A stretch of 64,000 bases of DNA. It comes from Isoetes taiwanensis. Taxonomy: Eukaryota > Streptophyta > Lycopodiopsida > Isoetales > Isoetaceae. Below, in pieces: positions 46,176-57,471 of the stretch; the stretch's first letter is position 1, and each line of letters opens with the position of its first letter. Under the pieces are notes generated by a model. The model saw only the letters and a list, made by a program, of their open reading frames with translations. It had not been told where the DNA came from and made no database searches. The position numbers and the translations under genes are program-made. The stretch is taken from NCBI GenBank assembly GCA_021234155.1, contig JAJEKV010000027.1:12598716-12662715 (forward strand), read 5' to 3'.

Positions 46176-47856
46176 TGTGACGTTCCCCTGGAATATACGG
46201 TATAAATACGTATATCCCACGGCCACATCACCATACAACTCTACATAAGTAGACTTGTATACACCTAATGTGGGGGAGATGACTAAGTTATCTACATAAC
46301 TTAGCCAACCTAAGGTAAGAAGCCATTTCCACATGGCCTCATCTTATAGGCGAACTGCCACATAGACGCACCTATGGGAGCCAAGTGGCATTCATGTAAA
46401 CCCTAACATATAAAAGGCTAAACCCTAAACCCTAGCCACATTTGGCTCCACCAACCTCAGACCCACCAGTTCGCGATCAGAGCTCCGACTCGAAGACCAT
46501 CTTCGACAGCCTGGGTTGCAGCAGCAGTTGACAGAGATGGAGAACCAGGGAATTAGCGATAGCGCGTCAGAGGCAAGTTATTTCGGATAGATTCGAGTAT
46601 TGTAGTAGAGCCATTCTAGAACCTATTGTTCTGAACATAAACCCTAATCAATGAACCCTAACTATAAGTTAGATGTATGTGATTAGGATTAGTTGTTATT
46701 CTCATTTATTATCAAGATTATGTTGATATGATGCTGGTTGATCTTTTGTTTGCACCTCTTGTGTATTGGGAAGGGGGGTAGAGACCTAGTAGCCATTATT
46801 TAGACGATGCTCCTAGTTTAGATCCATTAGTTCCCATTAATATGCGGCCTGTGCATAGAGCCCACCTGGCTATGGAGGCTATGGAGTGACTGAGCACCAC
46901 ACAACGGGGTCAGTGGCAAAGTGGAGGGAGGACCCTGCTGAGCGCGGCTACTAGGGTCCCATCGCGGGCTAGGCTCATAGCCGGTCACTTCGTGTGGGCC
47001 GGGTATGGGTCTGACATTTCCTGGGTCAATGGTGTCGCCCTGACTCTCAAGTGTTGCAAGTGTCGGCTTGGCTCGTTTTGGGGAGTTCAGTCGGGTACGG
47101 ACGTGTGTCGCCACGATCCTCTAGCTGCCCATGGAGCCACTGCACTCCGGGAGGGGGAGATGCAACCCTTCCTACCTCATCGGACCGGGGAGATGCAACC
47201 CGGAGTAGTCTCGTTGGGTGATACCATGGGATTACGTCTCCGGCAGGTTACAGTCATGCCAGAGCCTGATTTAGCCTATCTGCAAAGTATGCACAGGAGG
47301 GGCAGATCCATGGAGTTCTTTAGCGTACGCATCCTAGTAAACCATCGAATCCAGATTTTATAAAATGGCAAAATATAGCAACTTTACGAAGTTTCACACC
47401 TTAAAGTCATCACTGGGCGGATGGAGTGGTCAACCCTAGCCATTGTCTATTGCCAGCCCAAGTCATTGCCATAACTCGGTCTGTTCTATCTGGAGGCCCC
47501 CAACCGTCAGTCGACTCCCCCTTGAGTCTGAGCCCTGGGTAGGAGCCTCTATTTGATGTATTTGATGCATTCATTGTATTGTTGTATTTGATGATACGAT
47601 TAGATGGATTATCACTACCCTTCGAGGTAGTCTATTGTTGCTATGTTATTGCTAGTGCTTATGTTTATATGTTGCTTCCGCTGACATAGGGACCCCTAGA
47701 GGACGGGACGGAATGACACCTCTATGTCCTCTACCGATATGTCCGGATCCCGGATGCGAAGTCGACACGAGGGCCCATAATGGCGGGTGCCGTTGGATGG
47801 GGAAGGTCCTTCGATGTATACGGCGGGCTGCCGTATATAGCGCAAGGAGCGTCACA
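46176..47856 (+). repeat. 1.7-kb LTR of an unassigned retrotransposon
   Basis: It starts TGTGACG and ends CGTCACA, a perfect 7-bp inverted terminal repeat, and is followed one base later by TGGTATCAGAGC. A TATA-like box ATATAAAAG is at 46408-46416. The middle is GC-rich and holds a chance open frame (46992-47363). No second LTR is seen, so this is the left LTR of a broken element or a recombined remnant. The primer-site type suggests copia, but no coding sequence confirms it. Confidence 0.7.
46397..46435 (+). promoter_or_regulatory. Telomere-like (telo-box) motifs in the LTR
   Basis: TAAACCCTAAC at 46397-46407 and AAACCCTAAACCCTAG at 46420-46435 flank the TATA-like box. Plant telo-boxes (AAACCCTAA) act in promoters of growth-related genes. 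Two more single copies lie near 46640-46665. Too short to be an interstitial telomere. Confidence 0.5.
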
Positions 47857-47857
47857 A

Positions 47858-47869
47858 TGGTATCAGAGC
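47858..47869 (+). other. Primer binding site after the 1.7-kb LTR
   Basis: TGGTATCAGAGC, matching the initiator-Met tRNA 3' end. Confidence 0.75.
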
Positions 47870-49680
47870 AATGATCTTGGTTGACCAAGATCAAGCACTG
47901 GCCATCACCTTATGATAGAAAACTAACTGGCCTAGTAAAAAAGTTGGGGTGCAAATTCCAATACTGAACCTCGAAAAGTGGGAAACTTTTTCCACGAGTA
48001 AGGTCGTCATTAAATTAAGTTAGATTAGAGAATAGGAGTAATAGAGTCCACGAATTCTAGTAAATTTGGGTGAAAAATTGTGCATGAACCCAATATTCCA
48101 CCAGGAATAGGTCGAAGAATCGGCCAAAATAGACTTCCCAATGGAATATGGCGCAAATCCACAATAAATAACCCAAGAACCATTGAACATTATAGAATTT
48201 TAATACATTTAGGGTCATCACGAATAAAGGTGGTTGTTGTAAACAACCATAAATATCACCATAAATACCCTAATTTGGCCCACAAAATGAGTCACCGTTA
48301 TGTCAAGGGACATGTATTTGGCAAAAAGGATACGAAGAGAGAAGATATTGGGGGTACTTTTGAGGAGCAAACCCTTGTTTGGTGGTATTGTTGAGGGGGC
48401 TCGGAATATTATCTTGATTCACACCGAAAGTTAAGCCCAAAGCCCTGCTGCTAATATGTTCCTTCTCGCTAAATCATTAGCCGCTATGCGAGTATGGGAT
48501 CATTAGCCGCTATATAAGTATGGGAGTCTTATATTATATGGTGGTGTGAATTGTATGTTCAACGGCATTTAGATAAGTCTTAGCGTCACAATGGCTTGAA
48601 GTAACAACATAAGCAACATAAGATCTTGTTGGGCAATTAAGCGTGCTACAAAGATGCCATTATAATGGTAGCCTCGTTTGGTAAGTCTAACTATTCTAAG
48701 GAAAAGCAATGTCTATTTGAATAAATAAGCTTGTCACGTTAATGTGAGTAACATGATATAAGTATCATGAATCATATAAAATTAAATGTCAAAGATCTGT
48801 TACTTATAATATCTTTGAGCTGCATTCTACATCTGCTAATTCCACTTTTATAATATTCTGAACATTGCGTCAGCATACGCTGCACTAGCTCGACACTAGC
48901 TCTTACCCACTCCGTTGCAACCTGATGGAAAGCATATGTGTCTGAGTGGCTATGTTTATATGACAGTTGTAACTTTGTATTAACCAGTTATATTTATTAT
49001 ATTTAACCTGTGAGAATGCGTTGGATTCAATCCGTGTTAACAACTATATTCAAGCTAATACGTCGTTAAAATTTCAGTTTCCTATGATTATTGTGAAGGT
49101 TGGCCGAAAGAAGGGGGGGGGAGAAATTTTTTATGTGCCCTATGGTCTGGGCGAAAATCATTTTTTGTCTATGGTGGCGGAAATAGCAAGGGATAAAATT
49201 GCACGGGACATGCTAACAGCAGCGCGATGGATCTGGCCAGACAGCAGACAAGAATCTGGAAGGGGCCATAGCCGCCATAATCAGAGCTGGAGATCTGCAT
49301 CAAGCCAAGCCGGATATGTACGAAATTAGCGTAAAATTAGTCTTAGGGTGTCGGAAATCAGACCCAAAGGGCCGATTTGCATGGTAGAAGCCCCAGTCCG
49401 GCCTGGAACCAGAGATTTGGAGTCCAACTTAGGCTGTTGGCTGAGTGGAGACCCTAAAAGGGTCGTGCTTTAGCTGTATCATAATTTAAGATGATATTAT
49501 AAGGTTCTTTGGAGGAGGGGTTTCTTGTGGGCTGTGTATTCGTTGGTGTTTTGGGAGTAAAGTATCGGGCTTGAGATGGGGCTTCCACTGTCACAATCTT
49601 GCAGGGTGCTTGCTTGCGAGGTCAAGAGATTCTTCTGTGTATTCCAGAAAGAACATTTGGGTAATTCGACTTTCGTAGCA
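47870..49680. other. Retroelement leader or unassigned sequence, no gene recognised
   Basis: No gag or pol motif is seen after the primer site. A short direct repeat with the core ATCATTAGCCGCTAT occurs at about 48473 and 48509. The longest open frame (48080-48394) resembles nothing known to me. Confidence 0.45.
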
Positions 49681-49810
49681 TGTGAATTGATTGAAGGTTC
49701 GTCGTCTGTGTTATTCGATTGGTTGATTGTGAGGCGATATCTTCCTGTGAATTGATTGAAGGTTCGTCGTCTGTGTTATTCGATTGGTTGATTGTGAGGC
49801 GATATCTTCC
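49681..49810 (+). repeat. 65-bp perfect tandem duplication
   Basis: 49681-49745 and 49746-49810 are identical, directly adjacent copies starting TGTGAATTGATTGAAGG. Confidence 0.95.
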
Positions 49811-50037
49811 TGAATGTCTATTCTCTGTGCTAGAGACCGTTGTGACGCATCACTCACTTGTTGCATCCATGGATTTCCTTGGAAAGTATACCGGCTGTGC
49901 AGCTGCTCTTCCTACCGTCTGGATGGAGACATGGTTGTTAGAGGGTAGAGGCCAAATGGAGTTGTACAATTGGATTAGTTGACATGCTTTAGAATGGGGG
50001 GTTTTGTACAGATGGTGTGCTTTCTGGACATGGGAAG

Positions 50038-50217
50038 CGATGTAACTGTGTTTCGGTTTGCTCTGTTCTGTGAATATGGAAATTAAATTTTGTGTCTTCT
50101 TCCTAGTGCAAATGTGGTCTATTGGGGAAACGATGTAACTGTGTTTCGGTTTGCTCTGTTCTGTGAATATGGAAATTAAATTTTGTGTCTTCTTCCTAGT
50201 GCAAATGTGGTCTATTG
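50038..50217 (+). repeat. 87-bp duplication with 6-bp spacer
   Basis: 50038-50124 and 50131-50217 are identical (starting CGATGTAACTG and ending GTCTATTG), separated by GGGAAA. Confidence 0.95.
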
Positions 50218-50248
50218 TTTACTTTTGTATTTTCTTTCGTATACGTAT

Positions 50249-50350
50249 GTGTACGTATGGGAGCCGTATGGGGAGTGTGTACGTATGGGAGCCGTATGGG
50301 GAGCGTGGCCATGTACAGGGGTCTGAGGTGGCCATGTACAGGTGTCTGAG
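50249..50350 (+). repeat. Two adjacent short tandem duplications (28 bp and 23 bp)
   Basis: 50249-50276 repeats as 50277-50304 with one change, and 50305-50327 repeats as 50328-50350 with one change. Confidence 0.9.
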
Positions 50351-50420
50351 GTGTAAAAGTTCACATCGTTCATCTGGCATATTCAAGGAATCATACCTTC
50401 ATCTAATGGACACCAAAAAA

Positions 50421-50532
50421 CATTAACACATAGAGGCATTAACACATAGATTACAGCTTCCTTACCAGTGGTGTAGCACAAAGATGCGCGCTACATGGTC
50501 TATGGGAAAGTCCTGTCTATGGGAAAGTCCTG
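50421..50532 (+). repeat. Short tandem duplications of 16 bp and 17 bp
   Basis: CATTAACACATAGAGG at 50421-50436 repeats (two changes) at 50437-50452. TCTATGGGAAAGTCCTG at 50499-50515 repeats exactly at 50516-50532. Confidence 0.9.
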
Positions 50533-50628
50533 TTATCCTCCAACCATTTTGGAAAATTAGTTAAGACATCTATCCATTTAGACACATCAGGCAATTGCCT
50601 TCCATATTCTTGTGAATGCCAAGAGCGT

Positions 50629-50657
50629 TGTTGTTCAGGACAACAACAACGCCCAAA
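50629..50657. other. Short hairpin
   Basis: GCGTTGTTGT and its inverse complement ACAACAACGC flank a short loop, giving a perfect 10-bp stem. No function is evident. Confidence 0.6.
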
Positions 50658-51097
50658 CGTGTGACCAGCCTATACAGAGCCTGACTCAGTGCCTCGAGTT
50701 CCTGCAGCAATTGCCCTCCAGCATCACTTCTCAATGGAGGACCAGACATAGGACCTGAACTTACCATAGCTACTTAAATTAGAACGCCAAGGTACAAGTT
50801 GAATCTGTCATAATAACTGGTCTGGAATCTCTATCTTAGATTTGATCTATGCGAGTTGAATCTGTGGTAGTAGCTTAAATTTAGAGTCGGTATTAATAGA
50901 GTAGACTCGATTTATCCTAGCACAATATAATCAGTGATAATAGCTTAAAATTATAATAGCTTGAACTATTATAATCAGTAGACTTATTAATAGCATGTAG
51001 TTAAAAGAAAGACTGTAGAAGATGGGATCGAATTGTAAAAAGATAGCCAGAGATAAGAAGCAAGCCGAATCTAAAGCAAGCATGAAACTGCATTTCA

Positions 51098-51247
51098 CTG
51101 CAACCCCAAGTCTGCAACCCCAAGTCTGTAGCAAGCAAATTCAGAAAGGTGCCGTAAACCGTAAAAAGCCGGAAGCACTATTTAGCGCATAAGTCGAAAT
51201 TATAGAAAGTTGAATCTGTAAGAACTTAGAACTGTAAGAACTTAGAA
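51098..51247 (+). repeat. Short tandem duplications of 14 bp and 16 bp
   Basis: CTGCAACCCCAAGT at 51098-51111 repeats exactly at 51112-51125. CTGTAAGAACTTAGAA at 51216-51231 repeats exactly at 51232-51247. Confidence 0.9.
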
Positions 51248-51340
51248 AAGAAAAAGGGCACTAGTCGAAGTTATGCTCGTGGCGACTCATGCCGCCGCTC
51301 GGCCTCAACCGAGATGTTTTGCAGAGCTCCTAGGCGCGGG

Positions 51341-51852
51341 ATCGGTCGCATCTTCATCAACATTATTTTTTGGTTGTGTTCCTTCTCTCAAAACCTCGCC
51401 AAGCACACAGTAACAAGATATTACTCAGCATCCATCATTACCTACACGTAAATGCAACTTAGGTTGCATTACGCCCTATTCGCCACTCATACAAATAGCC
51501 ACGTGGCATAGTTTCTGCGCCGAATCTCTATCCCGCTCAACGGCGGTTTGCAAACACGACGGATCAGCAGCCGGCGGCGAGGCGGCGGATTTACATTACA
51601 TTCTCGATTTACATCTCATTCTACAGCATTTACCTGACATTCAGCCCTTCTACCCCTCATTCTGGTATTTTTACCTCTGATTCTGAAGCGTTTACCCCTG
51701 ATTCCGGATTTCTTGTTGCCCACAGAATGCAACCTAAGTTGCATTCACGTGTAATGATGGATGCTGAGTAATATCTTGTTACAGGTGCTTGAGCGAGGTT
51801 TTCAGAGAAGGAACACAGCCAAAAAAATAATGTTGATGAAGATGCGACCGAT
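51341..51852. mobile_element. Foldback structure with ~130-bp inverted arms
   Basis: 51341-51470 is the inverse complement of 51726-51852 with a few mismatches and small gaps. The 255-bp loop contains several imperfect copies of a TTTACNNCTSATTC-like unit at 51590-51710. Each arm ends inward in the palindrome AATGCAACTTAGGTTGCATT. Just outside both arms lie related sequences containing GACTCATGCCG and AGGCGCGGGAT in the same orientation (51285-51340 and 51962-52025). No coding capacity. This fits a foldback/MITE-like element or an inverted duplication. Confidence 0.6.
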
Positions 51853-52861
51853 CCGCGCTGCCGCGCGTCGGCATTTTCCATGCCCGGAATCTGGGCAAAA
51901 CAAGCATTCCTATATACAGAAATCCTTCTTACAATTGCCACTCCGACCTAAAAGAAGAACAGAAGCGACTCATGCCGCGCCCAAAGACTATCCCAGATCT
52001 TCGCCAGACCTCCAGGCGCGGGATGCGTCGCATGGCTTCGACCTTTTGCCCTAAAATCATTTCTCGTTTGTTTTCTGAGTGCCCATGTCTTTACCTGTTA
52101 TTTTAATCTTATTTTTTATTTCATCCCTTATTACACTCTTCTATTTTTTTTCCTTTTTCTTTCTTTTCACGACATTCTTGTCTAAAAAATTATTGATTCA
52201 AACTTTGTTAAGGAACTCATCTTAACTATTTACTCAAGCGGAAACCTAGAATCAAATATTTCAAACAACTATGATATTTGAAGTTTGAATGTCAATAGTA
52301 TTTACGATTCACTATTCATATCGTATTAGGCCTCGATTCAAACATTATTCACTATAGGGTTTGACAGTCACACACTCAGGAACCACCAACTAGGCTGGTG
52401 ATCTCCGCCGATTATCCCATATTCAATTCGCTTTATAATTTCATCTATGTACATCGTTTCTATGTCATCAATTTCCACCATTTCTCGATGTAAATTTTCC
52501 ATATTTGGAGCCGGAGGTGGTTAATTATTATTCGACCACATCTCGTCTTTCCAACCCTATATTTAACCATTGATATTTATCTACATGTAAAACCTTATTT
52601 ACGTGGTTCCATATTTACATAGTTCATCAATCTTTTCATCAATCTTGAACTAGGTTTGAAGTTTCATAAACGATCAACCTTGAATAACTTGAGATGATCT
52701 ACTATCAGAATTTTCTCATGACACCTTATGCCAAGACACATTGTGCCTAATCCTTGCCCAATTATACCATATGCTTAGACCCTGTGCAAATTAGGAAAAG
52801 TGTTAGTGCCATTAATTTTTTTTCTTCTAGTGCCTAGACCCCACTTGCCACGTTAGTGACA
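51853..52861. other. No gene recognised
   Basis: AT-rich sequence before the LINE. Apart from the partial repeat at 51962-52025 noted with the foldback structure, nothing was identified. Confidence 0.5.
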
Positions 52862-55208
52862 TTTCGCCCGGGTCCTGATGGATTGCCACCAGAATTTTAT
52901 GAACATTTTTGGAGCATTATGGATAAAGACATTACTACATTTATCCAAGCAGGCGGGGAATTTACACCCAGCAATAAATGCAGGTTTAATTGCACTGGTG
53001 CCAAAAGTGGATAAGCCCTCTACATTTTCGGATTGGAGGCCAATATCCCTCACAAATGTATCATACAAGATACTGGCAAAAATTTTTGCCAATAGAATCA
53101 AGAAAATCCTGCAAGAAAAAATTAACCCAGTTCAGTCAGGCTTTCTCCCAGGCAGAAGCATATTGGATAACTTCATTGGGGCATATGAGGGTTTACACTG
53201 GAATGGGGTTACCAACCAAGGATGTGTACTGCTCAAACTGGACTTCAGGAGAGCCTATGATACCATCAATTGGAACTTTTTATACAGAGCCATGGACCAG
53301 TTAGGGTTTTCAGAACAAGTGATTGCAAAAATTGCTGGTTTCAATGCTACAGGGTGCTCTGCAGTCATGGTTAATGGTACCCCATCCTCCTTCTTTGAAT
53401 GTAAAGGAGGGGTCAGACAGGGATGTCCTCTGGCTCCCTATCTGTTCCTTATTGTGGCTGAAATGGTTACAAGGATCATCATGAAGTTGCAACAAACAGA
53501 CAGAATCTGTAGTCTCAAGCTCCCTGGATCAACTGACACCCTGTCAGTTATGCAATATGCTGATGACACGTTTGTGTTCTTAAGAGAGCAGGGAGACAGT
53601 ATCAAAAACTTCTTGGAGGCAATGGATCTCTTTGGAAAAGCATCTGGGGTGGTTTTAAATAAAGAAAAGTGTGCAATCATTCTGGACAGCTCAGAGGACA
53701 GAGTTCATGGAATCAAAGTATGTGGCCTCCATACTGCTACAAAACTGTTGGGCCTACCTCTTGCTCTTAACATGAGTATGCATGGCTTATGGGAACCAAT
53801 TGTCACCAAAATTAAAAAGAAACTCCAAATGTATCCCAAGTCTCTATCTCTGGCTGGAAGGGTGCAAATAATTAATGGAGTAATAGCCAGTTCTCATGTT
53901 TATTTTTCTTCAGCCATAATTGCAGATAAGAAAACATACCAGGAGTTAGAGGTCATCATGAAAGAATTCATTTGGCAAGGGGCACACATGGTAGGGTGGA
54001 AGTATCTCACTCTCCCCAGGAAAAGAGGAGGTCTAGGATGTAAGGATCTGTTTTTACAGGCCCAGGTTTTGGCAGCAAAACTAGTATGGAGATCTTTGAT
54101 GTCAACATCAAGGTCTCCTGCCCTTCAAATTACCAAATTCTGGATTCAGAAAACTTCTTTGGTAGGGAGTCCATCTACCCCTCACCATCTCCCAGATTCA
54201 GTGTTTTACCAACTCAATCCTGCTCCAGGTACATCTGTCATTATGAGAAGAATAATCCAAGCCTGGAATAAGGTTTCTGTTTGTTTTAAGGCCCATCCAA
54301 TTGAAGATGTTTCTAGGGACTTTAATTTCTTTTGGCATCAGGGCTTAGTTGATGAGGAAGATGGATGTCTAGCCTTAAAGCATCCAAGGAAATACAAAGA
54401 ATGGAAACTCAGTGGGTTGGATACTGTTGGCAATATATTAAATGGTGAAGAATGGAAAACATGGCAGGAAATATCTAATGTGGTACAAGACTCCACCTCG
54501 AATAGGAACATTCACAAGATCCTCACTAGACATCAGATGGGAAATACATCCCTAGCTAGAGATCAGAATTGGACTGTACAAGGCAAAGGTTACAGTGTGG
54601 CCAGAATATATGCTCTGCTGTTGTGTGAACATGGAACCAAAGTCTCAAATCAGTGGGGTTGTACAGAGAAGGAGGCCATCAGGGTCATAAGGAAAGGATG
54701 GAAATTGCAGTGTGCAAAAAAGGTTATCTTTTTCAGATGGTTGGTGCTCAATAAAAGTCTAAAGTCTAATGTTTACAGGGCAAAATACAATGCTCAAATC
54801 TCTGATAGTTGTCCTTTAGGATGTGGCCAAGCTGAAACATCCTGTCATATCTTCATATGTCCTTGGCTGGCACCTTTTTGGGCTTGGATAAGCCAATACA
54901 TAGGTCCTCCCCCTACCTCAGAACAGCAGTTATATGACTTTTTAGCAAATAGCTCTCCATTCATGGACACCATTAGAACCCTTGCTCTTTGGACCATATG
55001 GAAGCATAGAAATGGTGTTGCTATAAACCAGAACAACCCGGATTTGAATGTCCTCAAGACTACAATCCAATTAGAGCTGGCGGAGGCAGCCATGGCTCAT
55101 AGATTGAACAGGGGAACAAACTATGACAGAAATTGGGATGGGTTGGGATCCTTTCAAGGGTTCTATGCATTTTTCTCTTCTTATTTTAATAATCTTTGTC
55201 TTTGGTGA
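52862..55208 (+). pseudogene. LINE reverse transcriptase (C-terminal part of ORF2)
   Basis: The beginning (PGPDGLPPEFYEHFW, 52868-52915) is in another frame from the rest, with a shift near 52955. From there a single frame runs to the TGA at 55206-55208. Motifs: LVPKVDKPSTFSDWRPISL, QSGFLPGRSILDN, KLDFRRAYDTINW, GVRQGCPLAPYLF, the catalytic YADD (about 53557), and the C-terminal zinc-binding zf-RVT region (CPLGCGQAETSCHIFIC, about 54815-54865). The RT copies LINE RNA at nicked chromosomal DNA. The long frame of about 770 codons with all RT motifs suggests recent insertion. Confidence 0.9.
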
Positions 55209-55495
55209 TGGCAGAGTACACGGTCAACAAACACCATGAAGGAGGTCATATGAGAGAGGTACCAGAAGATACACGGCCAATGACTCATCAAGAAGTTCTG
55301 GAAGCCTTGCTCTGGGTAAAGACGGAAACCATCATGGTCAAAACATTGGAGAAGATCCTGAGAGATGAGGATATCTGGCAATTTAAAACAGATCTCGGTC
55401 CGTACTTTGAAGACAAGCTTAAAATTTGTGTTGATGCAAGAGAATCACGGATACTCTATATTCGACTCCTACGGCTTTTTAAACAGGAAACTTGA
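55208..55495 (+). CDS. Small ORF overlapping the LINE RT stop
   Basis: An ATG (55208-55210) overlaps the RT stop codon by one base (TGATG) and opens a 95-codon frame. The product is charged, with helical Leu/Glu/Lys segments (HQEVLEALLWVKTETIM, VKTLEKILRDEDIWQF) and no motif I know. A neighbouring frame keeps protein-like sequence to a stop at about 55565 (LDTLLFENTTHAFAV), so the original ORF may have been about 118 codons with a frame shift near 55480. Overlapping stop-start codons let ribosomes reinitiate in some LINEs between ORF1 and ORF2; an ORF after RT is unusual. Confidence 0.45.
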   Translation: MAEYTVNKHHEGGHMREVPEDTRPMTHQEVLEALLWVKTETIMVKTLEKILRDEDIWQFKTDLGPYFEDKLKICVDARESRILYIRLLRLFKQET

Positions 55496-55804
55496 CACTC
55501 TGCTCTTCGAGAACACAACCCATGCCTTTGCAGTGATAACTCTCGATGGAGTTCGGGATGATTGAGGCCTCAACAAAACCTGACTATCTTATATTTACAG
55601 TATTATGCAGTAAACTTGAACTTTAAATTATCGATATTCTGGGTTTAATCCTTAAAACAGTGTTTTGCTTTAACTGATTTTTCCTCCTTTTGGAGTGATA
55701 GGCCTGGTTAAGGCCTTATAACAGAGTTCTACTCTGTGCATTTTGTATTACTATGTATTACATGTAATATAACTCCTCTGCCGTTTCTACAAAAAAAAAA
55801 AAAA

Positions 55805-57134
55805 TAGCAAAAGGCACACCAGAAGGCTTTGGCAAGGTAAAATTTGTTAGGTTTATGGTTATTCATATGGTTATTCATATATTTGTCAATAAAGTCATTG
55901 GCAACTTCCTCTATATATGGTTATCTACTATAAAGCTATGGAATACAACTATAGTTCTTGGCACTACGCCAAAACTCTAGCAGAACAAATGTTGTTTTAA
56001 CTATTTTATTATGTTGAATTGATCCTCTATTTGATTATATTTTATCGAGTGGTGGTGAGCTGCTTGAATAACAGGAACAGAAATGCACAGTTGCATACAA
56101 GAAGTGGACTTCCACCTACAAGGTTTCTTTAGGCTTGAATACGAGCCAAGCATGAACATAATATGTTTGTTCCCACAGTGCAACATCACATTTTTTTATC
56201 TTGTATATAGCATGGGCTTCAACAATGCTGGTTAGATTGGGACACATAAAGTAAGTCAAATGTAGTGGACGAAGTTGTTAGTATTCAACAACTAAACGAC
56301 AGATCAAAAAACACTGAAATTTGGGTCCTATGCTTCCTCTTTATTCTTGCATATGTCAGAGAAGTTTGGGCCAAAGACTATAATCCTTAAAGGCTAAGGT
56401 TGGTTACATGCTTTAAGGGTAAGATTGGATACAAGGTATCAGGTTGAAACCGTATATAAGCTAGTTGAATCTATCACCCAAGAGATCTCAGAAACTATCA
56501 CTCGAGAGACCTTGGGCCAAACACTATTATCCTTAGAGGCTAAAGTTGACTGCATCCTTTATGGCCAAGATTGGATACAAGGTACTGGCTCAAAATGTAT
56601 ACAACTCGAGAGATCGGAAGAATTGTCACCCAAGAGAGCTGAAATACGAAACTTATTGAAAGAATTGAAGTGCATTTTTTCTTTACGTCATGCCACTTTT
56701 CTGGCCAAATCATTCTTGGGATCCTTCATCGAGTAATATATGTTTAATTTCCTTTGAGGACTAGCTAATACAAATCGAGGACCAGAGGCCTGAGATTGTT
56801 ATACTAGAGCATAATACCCCAGTCTACTTTAATACACATAGCCCAAGAATTTTATGGCCATCTTCCGTAACAAGCTAGGTGTTTATGGCCTGCGCCCTCA
56901 ATGTGTTAGTGATAGGTAACAAACAGCTGAGATTTGATCTTAGCTATAGAACTTGAGGGCTAGGTTGTTAAGGGGGGAAGGTCACACATCCTTCCAAATA
57001 TTAATACAAGTGGTGGGAAAAAGGTCACACATCCTTCACAAACGTGATAGATTGTGGAGTATATTTACATCATTGATTGGTATACATTGTATATTACAAA
57101 ATCTTTGAATTGGATTTGCTCCCTTTTTTTATCA
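55805..57134. other. No gene recognised; contains an imperfect tandem repeat
   Basis: Two units of about 146 bp (about 56368-56513 and 56514-56660) share GGGCCAAA, ATCCTTA and AGATTGGATACAAGGTA blocks. The frame 56425-56736 across them encodes a repeated ITQEISETITRE-like pattern. I could not assign it. The remainder is AT-rich. Confidence 0.5.
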
Positions 57135-57471
57135 CCTGTAACTTAACTACCATCATTACATAGAATGTGAAGTAGCGGAAACAAAGATATGTAAAGAGGA
57201 AAAACCACGCCAGTTTTCCCACATTCCATTCAAAATTCATCATGAAATATACAATGATGCCATATAGCAGTGTCTGCATTAATATATGCGGAAGTTCTAT
57301 CATAACCTGTAGAGATTTAACTTTTGTTAGTCTTTTTTTGCTATGCACACCATGGATAAAGCTAAAGATGGCACTTGCCTGAGCAAATGCGTAGGGCAGT
57401 GCAGAGTACATTCCTGCAGCCCTTCTGAATACATTGCGCCAATCAAATTAAATATATCCTGCTGCGTGGAC
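57135..57471 (-). pseudogene. PDR-type ABCG transporter remnant
   Basis: Two exons on the minus strand. 57471-57379 reads STQQDIFNLIGAMYS then, after a frame change, RRAAGMYSALPYAFAQ. 57306-57135 reads VMIELPHILMQTLLYGIIVYFMMNFEW and on through an aromatic-rich membrane segment. In full-length plant pleiotropic-drug-resistance (ABCG) transporters these words belong to the last transmembrane domain and are separated by about 28 residues that are deleted here inside the first exon. The intron between them has a GC donor (CAG|GCAAGT). No ATP-binding domain is present nearby. These proteins export lipids and defence compounds at the plasma membrane; this copy cannot. Confidence 0.75.

Larger units (their letters stand above)
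52862..55804 (+). mobile_element. 5'-truncated LINE (non-LTR retrotransposon)
   Basis: It starts inside the RT domain at the PGPDG motif, so the RNA-binding ORF1 and the endonuclease are missing, as in most genomic LINE copies. It ends in a 14-base poly(A) run (55791-55804). The exact left edge is uncertain. No clear target duplication was found. Confidence 0.85.

Noticed and set aside
46397-46435. Interstitial telomere
   Set aside because: Only two to three CCCTAAA-like units, part of an LTR; better read as telo-box motifs.
46992-47363. 123-codon ORF as a gene
   Set aside because: It lies wholly within a long LTR, has no recognisable domain, and GC-rich sequence gives such frames by chance.
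49681-51247. CRISPR array
   Set aside because: Repeats differ in length and sequence and occur only as pairs; the DNA is eukaryotic.
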